Shown here one piece after another: positions 12,476 through 23,442 of a stretch of 64,000 nt of DNA. Source of the stretch: Diphasiastrum complanatum (lineage: Eukaryota > Streptophyta > Lycopodiopsida > Lycopodiales > Lycopodiaceae). The first letter of the stretch is position 1; the number at the start of each line of letters is the position of its first letter. The stretch is from assembly GCA_029204225.1 (NCBI GenBank), contig CM055102.1, positions 7,980,587 to 8,044,586 on the forward strand, given 5' to 3'. The notes below the pieces were generated by a model that saw only the letters and a program-made list of their open reading frames with translations, did no database searches and was not told where the DNA came from. A program made the translations under genes and the position numbers.

Positions 12476-12594
12476 AAAGGATTGGCCTCAAATGTTGTCA
12501 TTTCAGTTTGGCATAAGTGACACATGGGTTCCCAACATTTTTTAAGACCAACTAAATGACAACCTAGTGAAAATTTGTCATTTTGGACCATCAT
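12307..12594 (-). other. Unrecognised 95-codon open frame with CxxC motifs
   Basis: An open minus-strand frame of 95 codons overlapping the partial third repeat unit. It contains CHLC and CPIC pairs (MCHLCQTEM and HEGCPICNKINITR), an arrangement that might bind zinc. I do not recognise a family. The CPICNK part is shared with the repeat units at 25.5-25.9 kb, where the frame is broken, so this may be the one stretch where the coding parent of the repeat is still open. Equally it may be a chance frame in decayed transposon sequence. Confidence 0.25.
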
Positions 12595-12599
12595 TTAAA

Positions 12600-12838
12600 T
12601 GAATTTCTTGTAGTGTTTGTTGTTTGAAATAAGGAAATAACCTCATATTAAATGCAGTTAACAACAACCCACCAAGACCCATTTGGAGCTAATGGTAGTT
12701 GATGAAAAGTTCATGAAGTCGTGTAAGTCAATGAAGTCGGACAAGTTGACTAAGTCAGTTGATGGGTAAGATGGAGTTGAGTGAGTGTGAGTTGATGAAG
12801 TCGGTTGAGTCGATGTCGAGTTGATGGAGTTGATGGTA

Positions 12839-12891
<53 letters not shown>

Positions 12892-13012
12892 AGGATAACT
12901 CGATGAAGTCGATGACTTGGAAGACTTCGAAGTCGATGTAGTCGACTTCAGCTAAGTTTTTCTTGGATGCTCATTACTTTGCAGATTTGGTCTTGAGCAT
13001 TGAAATCCAACA
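12600..13012 (-). mobile_element. Copia-H 3' LTR (partial) with GATGAAGTCGA repeats
   Basis: On the minus strand, RNase H coding is followed by a purine tract AAGGGGGTG (13,013-13,021) and then TGTTGGATTTCAATGC, a classical PPT-to-LTR junction at 13,012. Within the LTR, the words GATGAAGTCG, AAGTCGATG and AGTTGATG recur many times from 12,700 to 12,955, interrupted by an (AT)24 microsatellite. The outer limit of the LTR cannot be placed. Confidence 0.6.
12841..12889. repeat. (AT)24 microsatellite
   Basis: Uninterrupted AT dinucleotide run of 49 bp inside the GATGAAGTCGA-rich part of the Copia-H LTR. Confidence 0.98.
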
Positions 13013-13262
13013 CACCCCCTTAATGTGGATCCTGAAAAACTTGGATCCTTGAACAACGCCTTGGTGAAGTAATCTACTACCATCAACTCTGTCCAGTAGT
13101 AAAACAATGACACTTCCTTGCTTTGCACTTTTTTTTTAAGGTAATGATACCTGATTTTGATGTGTTTGCTTCGACAGTGAAATCTCGAGTTTAGAGAGAG
13201 TGCTATTATGCTTTGATTATCACAATAAATTGTAGTTGGATGTTCTTGAGCGACGAACACAG
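13013..13262 (-). pseudogene. Copia-H RNase H C-terminal fragment
   Basis: Minus-strand frame reading TIYCDNQSIIALSLNSRFHC, then RSKHIKIRYHYLKKKVQSKE and YFTKAL. These are the C-terminal copia RNase H motifs: an Asp in CDNQS, the H-x-R-(S/T)-KHI block and the D/T-K-(A/P)-L tail. The part upstream is missing because the 5' LTR of Copia-D begins immediately at about 13,262. This is only the last 80 codons of a pol gene. Confidence 0.85.
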
Positions 13263-13745
13263 GCAGAAGCTCCAGTTGCGTGCAAGAAGATAATTCTATG
13301 TAGGATCAGAAGATCCAATTGTTTGCTAGTGAAGCGAGACTACTACTCGTGAGAGAGCCGTGCTTCTCTCACACCAACGCATTGCGTGGATTCGCATGCA
13401 GTGCCCTAAAGAAATCAGAGAAAATCAATATAGATTATTTTTCTGGTTGTGTCTGATCTTGGATATCAAATGCTTATGCTGTTTGTTTTAATATGTCTGA
13501 GTTTTCTTGTTCCCTTTGAATTCCGCACCTTGGTTGAAATGAAGTCAAATGCTATATTAATTTTATGAACGTAGATCACTAGTAATTGACTACCCTATGG
13601 AGGATTGTAGGAGTGTTTCAGCTGGCAATGCCCAGTGAATGCATCTGAACTCCATCCGAATCTCGAAAGAGAGTCATGAATGTTTTGTGAATTTTTTTCT
13701 CACGATTCTCATGATTCGTATCGGAAAACCGCTCGACTCTCAACA
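13262..13745 (+). mobile_element. Copia-D 5' LTR, downstream part
   Basis: This stretch matches the complete LTR copy of the same family at 52,352-53,370 (minus strand) from GCGTGC-AAGA to the end, with shared boxes such as TTGGTTGAAA, GAACTCCATCCGA and AGGAGTG. It ends CTCAACA followed by G and the primer-binding site. The upstream (U3) part is missing, replaced by the Copia-H fragment, so the element has lost its own promoter. Confidence 0.85.
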
Positions 13746-13746
13746 G

Positions 13747-13759
13747 TGGTATCAGAGCC
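13747..13759 (+). other. Primer-binding site for initiator tRNA-Met
   Basis: TGGTATCAGAGCC, complementary to the 3' end of plant initiator tRNA-Met, one base after the LTR end. This is the standard copia minus-strand primer site. Confidence 0.92.
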
Positions 13760-13859
13760 ACCTTGTCATATTCTGACATAGCCGAGAAGCCAGTAGATCC
13801 AGGAGGCCAAGCATTCAGACAATCAACCAAACGACAAGAAAAATAGACTTCAAGAAGCA

Positions 13860-14740
13860 ATGGCTTCAATCAGCAGCATGCAGAACAAGATGTACACCAT
13901 ACTTAATTCTTCAGGATCTAACTTTCTAGCCTGGAAAGTTAAGACATCTTTGATACTCAAGGGCGAAGGACTCTTCCCCTGGGTAGATGGCACAGAAGAA
14001 ATGCCTACGACAACAGGCAAGGAACTACGCAAATGGAGGGAGAAAACCGACAAGGCAGTAGCCTTGCTATCATCTTCCATCGAAGATAGCCTTACACTTG
14101 ACCTGGCTACACTCTCCAAAGCAAGGAGATGTGGGATGCACTGCTCACAAGATTTCAGACGAAATCAAGAAGTCAGATTATGATGCTGGAAGATCAGCTG
14201 ATGAATCTACAGTGGGATGGAAAAGACCTCACCTCTTTTGTGAGAAAGATGAAGGATCTGTTTCTATCACTATACAACAGGAGCAGAGAATGCAGTATCA
14301 ACTGAGAAGCAGCTCACATATCTGTTGAGAGCCTTACCTAGATCTTTCCAGACGACACAAACCCTGCTTGCGAAAGATCCTACCATGAACCTCGAAAAGA
14401 CGATTGTCGAGATTCGAGAGGAAGTCGAGGCCAGAGAGCATCTTGATCACAAAGATGGTTCTGACCAGGCACTCTACAGCAACAGAGAAAAATCAAAGAA
14501 ACTTTTCAAGCCTAAGAGGGAGTTGAAGCAGAGGCAGGATCGTGACCAGCAAGCAGAGGGGACCAGCAAAAGCAATTGGAAGACCAAAGGGAGGTCGAAA
14601 TGACAAGTTGCAGACAAGAAGACCTGCTCGAGATGCAGAAGAGACGGGCATACAATAGATACCTGCTAGCTCAATCCCAAGATTGAGTGTATCCATTGCC
14701 ATAAGAAGGGTCATGCAGCCATGGATTGCTGCCAGGACCC
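13860..14740 (+). pseudogene. Copia-D gag with two zinc knuckles
   Basis: Plus-strand gag starting MASISSMQNKMYTILNSSGS at 13,860, about 115 bp after the primer site. A second frame (14,098-14,330) and a third (14,325-14,603) continue it, so at least two frameshifts have occurred. Near 14,620-14,735 two CCHC zinc knuckles follow one another: CSRCRRDGHTIDTC and CIHCHKKGHAAMDC, separated by a stop. Two knuckles are unusual for copia gag, which mostly has one. The N-terminal FLAWKVKTSLILKGEGLFPW block matches the gag polyprotein of copia-type elements. Confidence 0.85.
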
Positions 14741-14889
14741 AGGAAACAGATCAACATAGAACAGACAGGAGAACAATAATAGTTTTTCCTATTTCGAAGA
14801 GCCCGAGAGCTCGAAGATGGGCGAAGAAAGAATGAACAAAAATTGTTCGACCGTCTACATCTGTGAAGATGTGTGTGCAACATCAACGT

Positions 14890-16136
14890 CTGACACACAC
14901 GAGGTGATCCTAGATTAAGGAGCCACCTCGCACTTCATGACATCAAGACGAATCATGTCTGATTTCAGAAGTGCAGATGCCTCAAGATTCATACTTCTTG
15001 GAGATGGATCCAGACATCAAGTGAACGGTATTGGTTCACTCTGGCTCAACACCAATGATAGAGACGGACGACTCAAAGATGTTCTTTTCGTGCCAACTCT
15101 GTAGCAAGACTTGCTCTCTGTAGCAAGAATAGCAGATGCAGGGATGCATGTGACGTTTTCTAATGAAGCATGCAACATGATTGATGCCAGCACCAGTAGT
15201 CTTATTGCTCAAGGTAGAAGGAAGGGCAACCTATGTCATCTAAAGGTGCGCCTACCTGAAGATCAAATGCATCAGATCCATGACGACTCGCCAGACACTC
15301 TGTGGCACAAAAGACTCTGTCACATGAACTCAATGGCACTCTACCAGGCAGGTCATCATGGAGCAATAATAGGGGTCAACATCTCGAATGCAACCAGTTC
15401 GACCACTTGTGATGCATGCTTGAAAGGCAAGATGTCATGCACACAATTCGTCAAAGACTCCTACCGAATGACAAAGATTCTAAAGTTGGTGCACTCTGAA
15501 ATCTATGGTCCATTCAACGTGATCTCAGTAGGAGGTTTAAAATACTATATAACCTTCATTGATGATTATAGCAAGCTTGCCAGAGTGTATTTTATTCAAA
15601 ATAAATCTGAAGCACTCAATAAATTCACAGAATATGTGAATTGGGTTGAGAGATGCACAGGCAGTAAGGGAAAGCATATCAGAACAGATAGAGGTGGCGA
15701 ATATATCTCGAATTGCTTCACTGACTTCTATAATGATCGTGGCATCATTCACAGAAGAACTGCAGCCTACACACTGTAGCACAATAGTGTTGTTGAGCGA
15801 AAGAACAGAACCCTGATGGAAGCAACCAGATGCATGATGGCATACTCGAAAGCTCCAAGGGCACTGTGGGCTGAAGTAGTAGCTACAGCCGCATACATCC
15901 AGAACAGGACAGGTAAATCTGGTGTTCCTCACATGACATCACATGAGCTATGGTGGGATAGAAAACCCAACCTGTCTCACGTCAGAATATTTGGCTGTGC
16001 AGCATATGCACATATTCTTGATAAGCTTCGCAAGAAGCTTGATGAGAAAGCCGAGCAAGGGTTTCTTGTAGGTTATGACAATAATTCGTCATACTACAGA
16101 ATCTACATGCCAGATAGGAACACTGTGAAACAGTGA
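14890..16136 (+). pseudogene. Copia-D protease and integrase
   Basis: Near 14,905-14,945 the protease active site reads D-stop-GATSHFMT: the Ser/Thr codon of the catalytic D-(S/T)-G is a TAA. The frame then runs through a protease body (VNGIGSLWLNTND) to a second stop near 15,103. From 15,111 follow GAG-pre-integrase (LWHKRLCHMNS) and the integrase core. The catalytic positions are E in place of the first D (LVHSEIYGPF), D in RTDRGGEY and E in VVERKNRT. A stop lies at 15,777-15,779, after which IN continues to 16,136 (HVRIFGCAAYAHI). The first catalytic substitution and the stops mean it is inactive. Confidence 0.9.
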
Positions 16137-18083
16137 GGGATGTCAAATTCGATGAGAGCAGGACAATGGCCAACGAAGACCCTATTAGCTATGAAGTTAT
16201 GAAAAGACAATACTATGACCTGCCGCCAACGTCAGAGGGAGCACAAGACGAACACGAAAATGAAGATTTTTGAGTCGTCTCCCATTCGAGCGATGAATCA
16301 GACGAAGAAAGATTCGAGAGGCAACCTGTCGTCGCAGTTCCTGTAAACCAAGATGGTTCCGGACCGAGCAGAGCAGACAAGAGTAAAGGCATAGCTGTTC
16401 AGGGAGGATCTCCCAGAAGGTCGACAAGACCACAAAGAGCGCTAGCAAGATTTGTGCCAGGTAGCTCAGCTTTCACATCAGAAGAATTCTGCAGGTTCAG
16501 TGACGAACCACAGACATTCGAGGAGGCGATTGAAGGTCCAGAAAAGGACAAATTGATCCAAGCCATGAATGAAGAGATGGAGTCCATGAGGAAGAACCAG
16601 GTATGGACGTTAGAGCCATCACCTCATAAGCGCAAGACTGTCAAATGCAAATGGGTTTTCGAACTCAAATATGGACCAGACGAGAGTGTGACAAAATACA
16701 AGGCAAGACTGGTAGCAAAGGGTTTCTCTCAGAGATAAGGTATTGACTACTCTAAAACCTTCTCTCCTGTCGTCAAACATTCATCCCTATGTCTGTTGTT
16801 TGCATATGCAGCAGCTTATGACCTCATGATCCACATTGTGGACGAGAAGACAGCTTTCTTGCATGGTGAATTAGACAAAGAGGTCTACATGGATCAACCC
16901 CCAGGATTTGTCTCGAATTCACTTCCTGACTATGTATGCAGAATGCATAAAAGCATCTACGGTCTGAAGCAATCAGTCCGACATTGATACAAGAAGAAGG
17001 ATCAGGCCCTGAAATCATTGAGATTCAAGCCTCTGTTGGCTGACTCCAATGTGTATGTCAGAGTTACAGATGGACAGATCATCATAGTGGCTGTTTATGT
17101 GGACGACACTCTGATACTTTGCAGGAGTGAGCAGCTAATTGCTGAAGTAAAGACAGACATCTTGAAGCACTTTAAGATAGTGGATCTGGGAGAAGCCAGG
17201 TGTTACCTAGGCTTACAAATTGAAAGGGACTATGAGGGAGGCAAGTTATACCTTCACCAGTCTAGATACACCCAGAAGATCCTAGAGGACTTTGGGATGC
17301 TGAACTACAAAGGAGCGAACACTCCAATGCTCGCAGAGACAGTGCTAACACATGATGATTGTCCAAAGACTAAGGAAGAAAGAGAACAGATGCAGCTCAC
17401 ACCCTACAAGAGGTTGATAGATTCACTGATGTACCTTGCAGACAACACACGTCCTGATATGGCTTATGCAGTATTCAGGATGAGCCAATTCTGCATGAAT
17501 CCAGGCTCGACACATTGGAAGATTGCAAAACAAATTTTGCAATATCTCCAATTAACGAGGGATTATGGCTTGTGTTATTGTCGTGGTGTAGGTCTCAGGA
17601 TACTTTCCTACAGTGATGCTAGCTGGGCATCTCTCAGGGATGACTGTAAAAGCGTCTCGGGAGGATGCACCATCGCATCAAGAGCAGCAGTTCTCTGGGT
17701 CAGCAAGAAGAAGAGTCGTCCTGCGAAGTAGAATACGTAGCAGCAATGAAGATGGCCAACGAAATAATTTGGCTAAGGCAGTTCCTGGACGAATTGGGTG
17801 AAACAAGGAATCAGCCATTGGTCTTGCAGATGGACAACACCTCTGCGATACACCTGACAAAAGATCATGTGTTTCACTCAAGAATGAAGCACATTGCGAT
17901 CAAGTATCACTTGATCAGGGATCTGATTGAAAGGAAGATGATGCAGACCACCTTCATAGGAATGAAAGATATGGTTGCTGACATCTTCACTAAAGCTCTA
18001 GACAAAGGGCTCTTTGAGAGGCAGAGGAGCAGTCTCAGGATCATAAAGCTACCATGCTTTGAGAGGGAGCTGAAGAAACAAAG
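16137..18083 (+). pseudogene. Copia-D reverse transcriptase and RNase H
   Basis: The pre-RT linker (16,137-16,450) is followed by RT: WTLEPSPHKRKTVKCKWVFE, then YKARLVAKGFSQ, a stop at 16,736, HGELDKEVYMDQPPGF, YGLKQ, and the YVDD active site (AVYVDDTLI) near 17,095. RNase H follows with SYSDASWAS, a frameshift near 17,715, then CEVEYVAAM, LQMDNTSAI, HSRMKHI and DIFTKAL. The purine tract GAGAGGGAGCTGAAGAAAC at 18,061-18,079 serves as the polypurine tract. The gene carries two stops and one frameshift but is otherwise close to full length. Confidence 0.93.
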
Positions 18084-18492
18084 TGTTTCTGATTGCAAAG
18101 CCTTGCTAGCTTTCAGCCCTTCACTTGACGAAGATGTTCGCGAACTCGAACATCTGGAGATGAAACACGAAGAGTTTCGCAAACACGAAAGTCAACGGAG
18201 ACGAAGACGAACAATTCGCGAACACGAAGGATCCACGAACGAGATTCCTTGGTGGTCCAGCAAGAGAGAAAGGCAGACGAGGTAAACGAAACCAGCAGTG
18301 GAAACAAAACTCGTTCTGTCCTCACGCTCCAAGGAGTATCACTAGAGATCATGCAAGTACCCAGAAGTACAGAGATCTGACCTGATGGCATGACGTCAGC
18401 AGATACTTCCTAGGTCATGGCTAATCTGCCACTCTTGTAATTCCCTGATTAGTTGTAGATGTATAATCACTCTCATCTTAGGTTTATATAGA
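18084..18492 (+). mobile_element. Copia-D 3' LTR, upstream part
   Basis: Begins TGTTTCTGATTGC right after the polypurine tract and matches the LTR copy at 53,370 downward on the minus strand. It holds a CGAA-rich array (18,126-18,245: TTCGCGAACTCGAA, AACACGAAAGTC, GACGAAGACGAAC) and a probable TATA box TTTATATAGAA near 18,480. Homology to the family stops about 10 bp after the TATA box, so the R and U5 parts are gone. The 5' LTR of this element keeps only the part that is missing here. Confidence 0.85.
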
Positions 18493-20569
18493 ATGCCTAA
18501 AAAAGAATCCAAATTAATAGATTCCTGTATAGAACACATTTGAACTTCTTTTTGTTTGCAAATTCAAGGGATTTAATCCAATCCAATTGCAACACAAAGT
18601 TGGTTCCATAGATGGAATATTATCCGACTACCATTTCAATTCCTCAAGATTCTAAACGAACATTGGAAAAAGAAACCCAAATTCCCAAGGTAGTTTTAAA
18701 AAATATATATATATCCAAAAAACCATTCTAACAAGACTTGCATTATTCTTGGTCATTATTGATTACAAACATAGGTAATTGTTCTATTTTCTTCAACCGA
18801 AAGTGAAAGGTACCGTGACCTTATAAACTTGACTGATTTCATCTCAGTAAGGCCATTCACTTTATAAGCAATTTATGCTTGTTAAAAAACCAACGAATTT
18901 GAAACAAATCAAAACCTCAACCTCAAATTTATCATCTTAAGTCCTATGACTGGCGATCGATGAGGATTAGACGGTATTGGCCTAGGTCTCTTTTTATAGG
19001 CCCTTGTTAAGATTAAGGGTGTCCTTTGTAGGAGTATCCTTCAAACCAACATTCTAATTTTGGTGATGTTTTAGTTTAGAGTTATTTTATGCTCACCCAA
19101 TAGCTATCACAAATTCTCTTGGTAGACAACACACAACTGGCTCAAACTAAGGTAGCATTTATGATTCTCAAGACATAAACAAGCTAACCATGGCAATATA
19201 CAGCTTGCATTGGTTTTTCAACCACTACTCAGGCAATGTACTGTACTCAAGAAGAGATCATGGATGCTCCATAAGTATTTAGACCAGGGACTATTAAGCA
19301 TCCTTCTAGTAAGATGGTCTACCTATACTTGGGGAATCCAACAGGTTTGTCAGAATGCCACAAAACTACTGAGAGGAAACAACATTTCATGGAGTCCTCG
19401 CAACTAATCCTTCTTGTCAACCAAATATTTGACTGCTATGAAATGATAATATGCCCCTCACAACTCACCATTGAAAACTACTCAACACCAAAATGTTCTT
19501 ACAATACATTGCTCTTAGGCTACCGATAGAAGTTCCTATCTTCACACAATTAAAAGGAGAACTTCTACGGATTCGACATTCACAATTTGTCTTCACATTG
19601 GTGTTACTTACAAACTGGTTGGTGTAACATGTCCATACTTACAATTCCATTAGTCACAAATGATACTCTATTAACCCCTCTACTTCTACACATTGTAGAC
19701 ACTAGACACACATTTTTGCACATAATGGATGCTTCCCAACTTCACATATGATTCTCACATTAAAAAGAGGGTAGCTCAACCAAAAAAAAATTTACAGGCT
19801 GAAGAGGATGAAAGATGAACAAGGATCATGAAGAAGCTTAACATAATTGATTTCCACCTCTTTTTATAATGGTGACTAAAACAACCCTTGTCATTTTGCC
19901 ATTTGCCCACCCTTCAAACATGCTTTGCCATTTCATGTCCTTTTTGCAACTTGGCTTAGATTTTGTGAGCCTCTTTTTCTATACTTTTGTTTTTCCCCCT
20001 CATGATGGTCGCTTTTTCCTCTTTTCTTTTCATGATGATCATAGTACTTTCCATTGAACCCATGACATTTGGCAGCAAAGTGGATTTTGCCAAATTCTCT
20101 CGATTGCCATCCAGTCATTTATTGAGACATGGCTTGCGTAGACACGTGGCCTATTTGTGAAGGCCTCTGAAGGCTAGCAAGGTTATCATAGTCAATTATT
20201 GCCTATACTTGTCCAATAAGCTTTTGACACCTTAGTGAAAAGTGAGGTTTCAGTTGTCTTCTTAAAGAGGACAACACCAGAAATGTATTCTCCAAGCCTC
20301 GGAGTTGCCAAGCTTACAAATCCCATTTTCTTTTCTAATAGAACTCACTTCTTTTGTAGTTTCTGAATCTACTTTCACTTTATTGCTCATAAGAAATCTC
20401 ACCCTAGAAACACTACTTTGGAAACCAACCTTTGGTAGCAACAAGCTTTCTAATTTTGAATAGTGTCTCTTTCTATCAAGTAGAATTATGTGCAATCATA
20501 GCATGAAATTCATCATCATTGACACAACAAAATGAAAGAAAATGAATCTTGAGATACACATTTTTTCAA

Positions 20570-20571
<2 letters not shown>
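18493..20571. other. Unassigned sequence, no supported gene
   Basis: Several open frames below 80 codons occur but none shows a recognisable motif. The longest on the minus strand, 20,262-20,495 (77 codons, ending CKLGNSEAWRIHFWC), has no clear homologue by eye. No LTR pair, RNA gene or splice-supported gene is visible. Confidence 0.5.

Positions 20572-20615
<44 letters not shown>
20572..20615. repeat. (CT)22 microsatellite
   Basis: Uninterrupted CT run of about 44 bp. A second imperfect CTTT/CT run lies at 20,661-20,686. Confidence 0.98.
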
Positions 20616-20618
<3 letters not shown>

Positions 20619-20837
20619 ATCTTATATGCCTTTTGGCATGGAAAAGACAATAGAAAAGCTTTCTTTCTTTCTTTCTTTCTCTCTCCTTGCAAATGAAAAG
20701 ATAATTACAAAGTGGTATCACATTCCCTTTTCTAGGCAATACTAGAGTTAGGGTTTGACCCAAAACCATATGCCATAACAACTTTAGTTGCACAAAAATC
20801 TTCAGATTAAGACCTGGATACATAGTTCCAATATGCG

Positions 20838-21441
20838 AGATTACAAGTTATGTTTTGTTATTTTGAACTAGGCCAAAAATGTGATTAATAACCTTGTGAG
20901 GGCCCAGTCACATATGTGGAGCTAGTGCATGGGCTAGGACGACTATTGGCATGTGTAGAGTATCGATAGTAATGAAAAGAATTTTATGAATGTTCTTGGC
21001 TTGTATGGGGTCATGCACAAGAAAAGTTGAGACTATATATCTACGTGGGAATTGCCCTACTACCATTCCAGTTTGTGGCTTTTCACTACCAGTTTTCTCT
21101 TTCTACATCCTATCTTATGGCTCGGGGGTGATATGACTAGAGATTCATCGCTGGCTTCTCATTGGTTGGGTGGTTTTGCTCCATTATTGGCCATTTGTGT
21201 TTGTCTTGTAAGCATGATCTTAAGGTGATTTCCCTTACAGAAACTCGACATAGCAAATTGTATTTCAAGAGATCAAAAACATTGATACATATAGGATTTT
21301 TTTATGATAATCCATGCATGGCTTGGGTTGTGGTTGATGGGATGTGTGTCTCATTCACTGATTCGTCATACATACAACTGGTCCTAGTCTCATGACTAGA
21401 GCTAAAGTACAATGATATAGCAAGCCCACTTATATTTTAAC
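20838..21441 (-). mobile_element. Copia-E 3' LTR (probable)
   Basis: On the minus strand the RNase H relic of Copia-E ends at a purine tract (TTTAGGGAGAG, reverse complement of 21,442-21,452) and is followed by TTAAAATATAAGTGGGC, as at a PPT-LTR junction. The far end contains a block near 20,840-20,930 (GAACTAGGCCAAAAATGTG and GTGAGGGCCCAG) that recurs at 48,757-48,832. No coding content is seen. The outer boundary is a guess. Confidence 0.4.
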
Positions 21442-22340
21442 TCTCTCCCTAAAAGTAGACTTATGTATAGCATCAAAATCAAATCAACAAACTTTAAGTA
21501 AAAGAAGTGTTGATCTAAGTCTATCAAACTTTTTTTTTTTTTCTAATGAGTGACTTAGTGAAAATATCAGCTAGTTGTTCATCTATACCACAATGAATAC
21601 CACTTATTTCTCAATTAAAAAATCTATCACGTATAAAGTTATAATGAATCTCAATGTGTTTGGTTCTTGCATGGAATACTAGATATATATAATCATGGGA
21701 TTCTTCTACTTCATATCAATTTCTCACGAGATTTGCCCTAATCATATGGCTTCTTGTGCTACACTACACATTGCTTTATACTCAACTTCTGATGTATACA
21801 GAGCAACTATACTTTTCTTCTTATTGGACCAAGAAAACAAACTACTCAAGTAATCCCTCATGCTTATTATACACTAAGCGATTATCGAAACCTAACATAT
21901 TGCAAATTGAGTTTCATTGCCTTCCAATGCATTTTAGAAGGTGCTTACATATACTTACTTGAAATACCAACAACATAGCATAAATCTAGCCTAGTCATGG
22001 TAAGGTAATAAAGCTTTCTACCAACTATCTATACAATGAAGCATCAAATGGTTGTGACTCATCAAGCTTGGAAAGCTTTTTAGCTAGTTTGATAGGTGTG
22101 TCCACTGGCTTACAATCTTGCAACCTAAACATGTACAACAATTCCTTGACATACTTGACTTGAGTTAGCCCTATCTCATGTCCTTTTCACCACACTTTCA
22201 CTCCAAGACAATAGTACAATAAGTTGAGATCCGTCATCTCGAATTGGTTCATAAGATTAATCTTGATCAAATCCACCACATTGTGATTATTTCCAATAAT
22301 AATCAAGTCATCAATGTGGAGTGCAACCAAAGCAATCACA
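21442..22340 (-). pseudogene. Copia-E reverse transcriptase and RNase H relic
   Basis: Minus-strand pol in heavily broken frames. Visible blocks are VDDLIIIGNNHNVVDLI (RT active site with the YVDD tyrosine region unclear, near 22,300), HEIGLTQVKYVKELL (near 22,160), CKPVDTPIKLAKKLSKLDES (near 22,080), and the RNase H part VALYTSEVEYKAM (near 21,780) containing the catalytic Glu. Order and spacing match copia RT followed by RNase H. The rest of the element is absent upstream. Confidence 0.75.
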
Positions 22341-22369
22341 CTATATAAAGATTAGGGTTTAAGTGTGTT

Positions 22370-22760
22370 TTCAGTTTTCCCTTAGATTGGAAGTATGCAT
22401 TAATCCTGCTATACCACACATGTGGTGCTTTTTTGACAAGATTTACTGTGTGCAGTTATGCTGTCTGACAACGTGAGCCAAAGAGCCAAAACATGCTTGA
22501 TAGAGACACAAGCAAATCACTTAAAAATGTAAGAGAGCTGCATATCCATATTCAAAACTGCAAGCCAATATATACACAGTGTCTTTGCTTTGAGGCAGTC
22601 CTACATGGCAAGATTGTCCATCAATGGAAACAAGCCCCGACACATGTGCCATTACGCGGCACGTGCATAACACACTACACCCAATGTTGAAATGATTGTA
22701 CACTAACAAGATTAGAAAGTATTGTACTAACATGATAGACTTAAGCTTTCAATTCTAACA
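22370..22760 (-). mobile_element. Copia-F 3' LTR (partial, boundary uncertain)
   Basis: On the minus strand a purine tract TAGGGAGAG (reverse complement of 22,761-22,769) is followed by TGTTAGAATTGAAAGC, a PPT-LTR junction. The LTR contains a CCACACATGTGG box near 22,421, a CpG-decayed form of the G-box palindrome. The outer limit is inferred only from where Copia-E coding begins. Confidence 0.45.
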
Positions 22761-22770
22761 CTCTCCCTAA

Positions 22771-23294
<524 letters not shown>

Positions 23295-23355
23295 CACTTC
23301 ATCTGCTATGCAAGTTGAGGCGAGGTTGCTGCTCCCAGCGACGAACCTCTATACT

Positions 23356-23442
23356 ACCTATGACACTACAATGGCGCCGTTGACGGGGAGCGAACCACTC
23401 TCTTCTTCATCTTTCCGAATAGCATATTGTAGTGTCGTAGGT
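23356..23442. other. tRNA-Asp-type primer-binding site inside an inverted repeat
   Basis: TGGCGCCGTTGACGGGGAGC at 23,372-23,391, continuing CGAACC, matches the reverse complement of plant tRNA-Asp(GTC) with two mismatches, the primer site used by many plant Ty3/gypsy elements. It is flanked by a 17-bp inverted repeat with one mismatch: ACCTATGACACTACAAT at 23,356-23,372 and ATTGTAGTGTCGTAGGT at 23,426-23,442. No gypsy coding follows; copia integrase begins at about 23,455. The site is therefore an orphan LTR-leader remnant. Confidence 0.6.

Noticed and set aside
12660-12955. A CRISPR-like array
   Set aside because: The repeats are degenerate, overlapping and without unique spacers, within a plant LTR.
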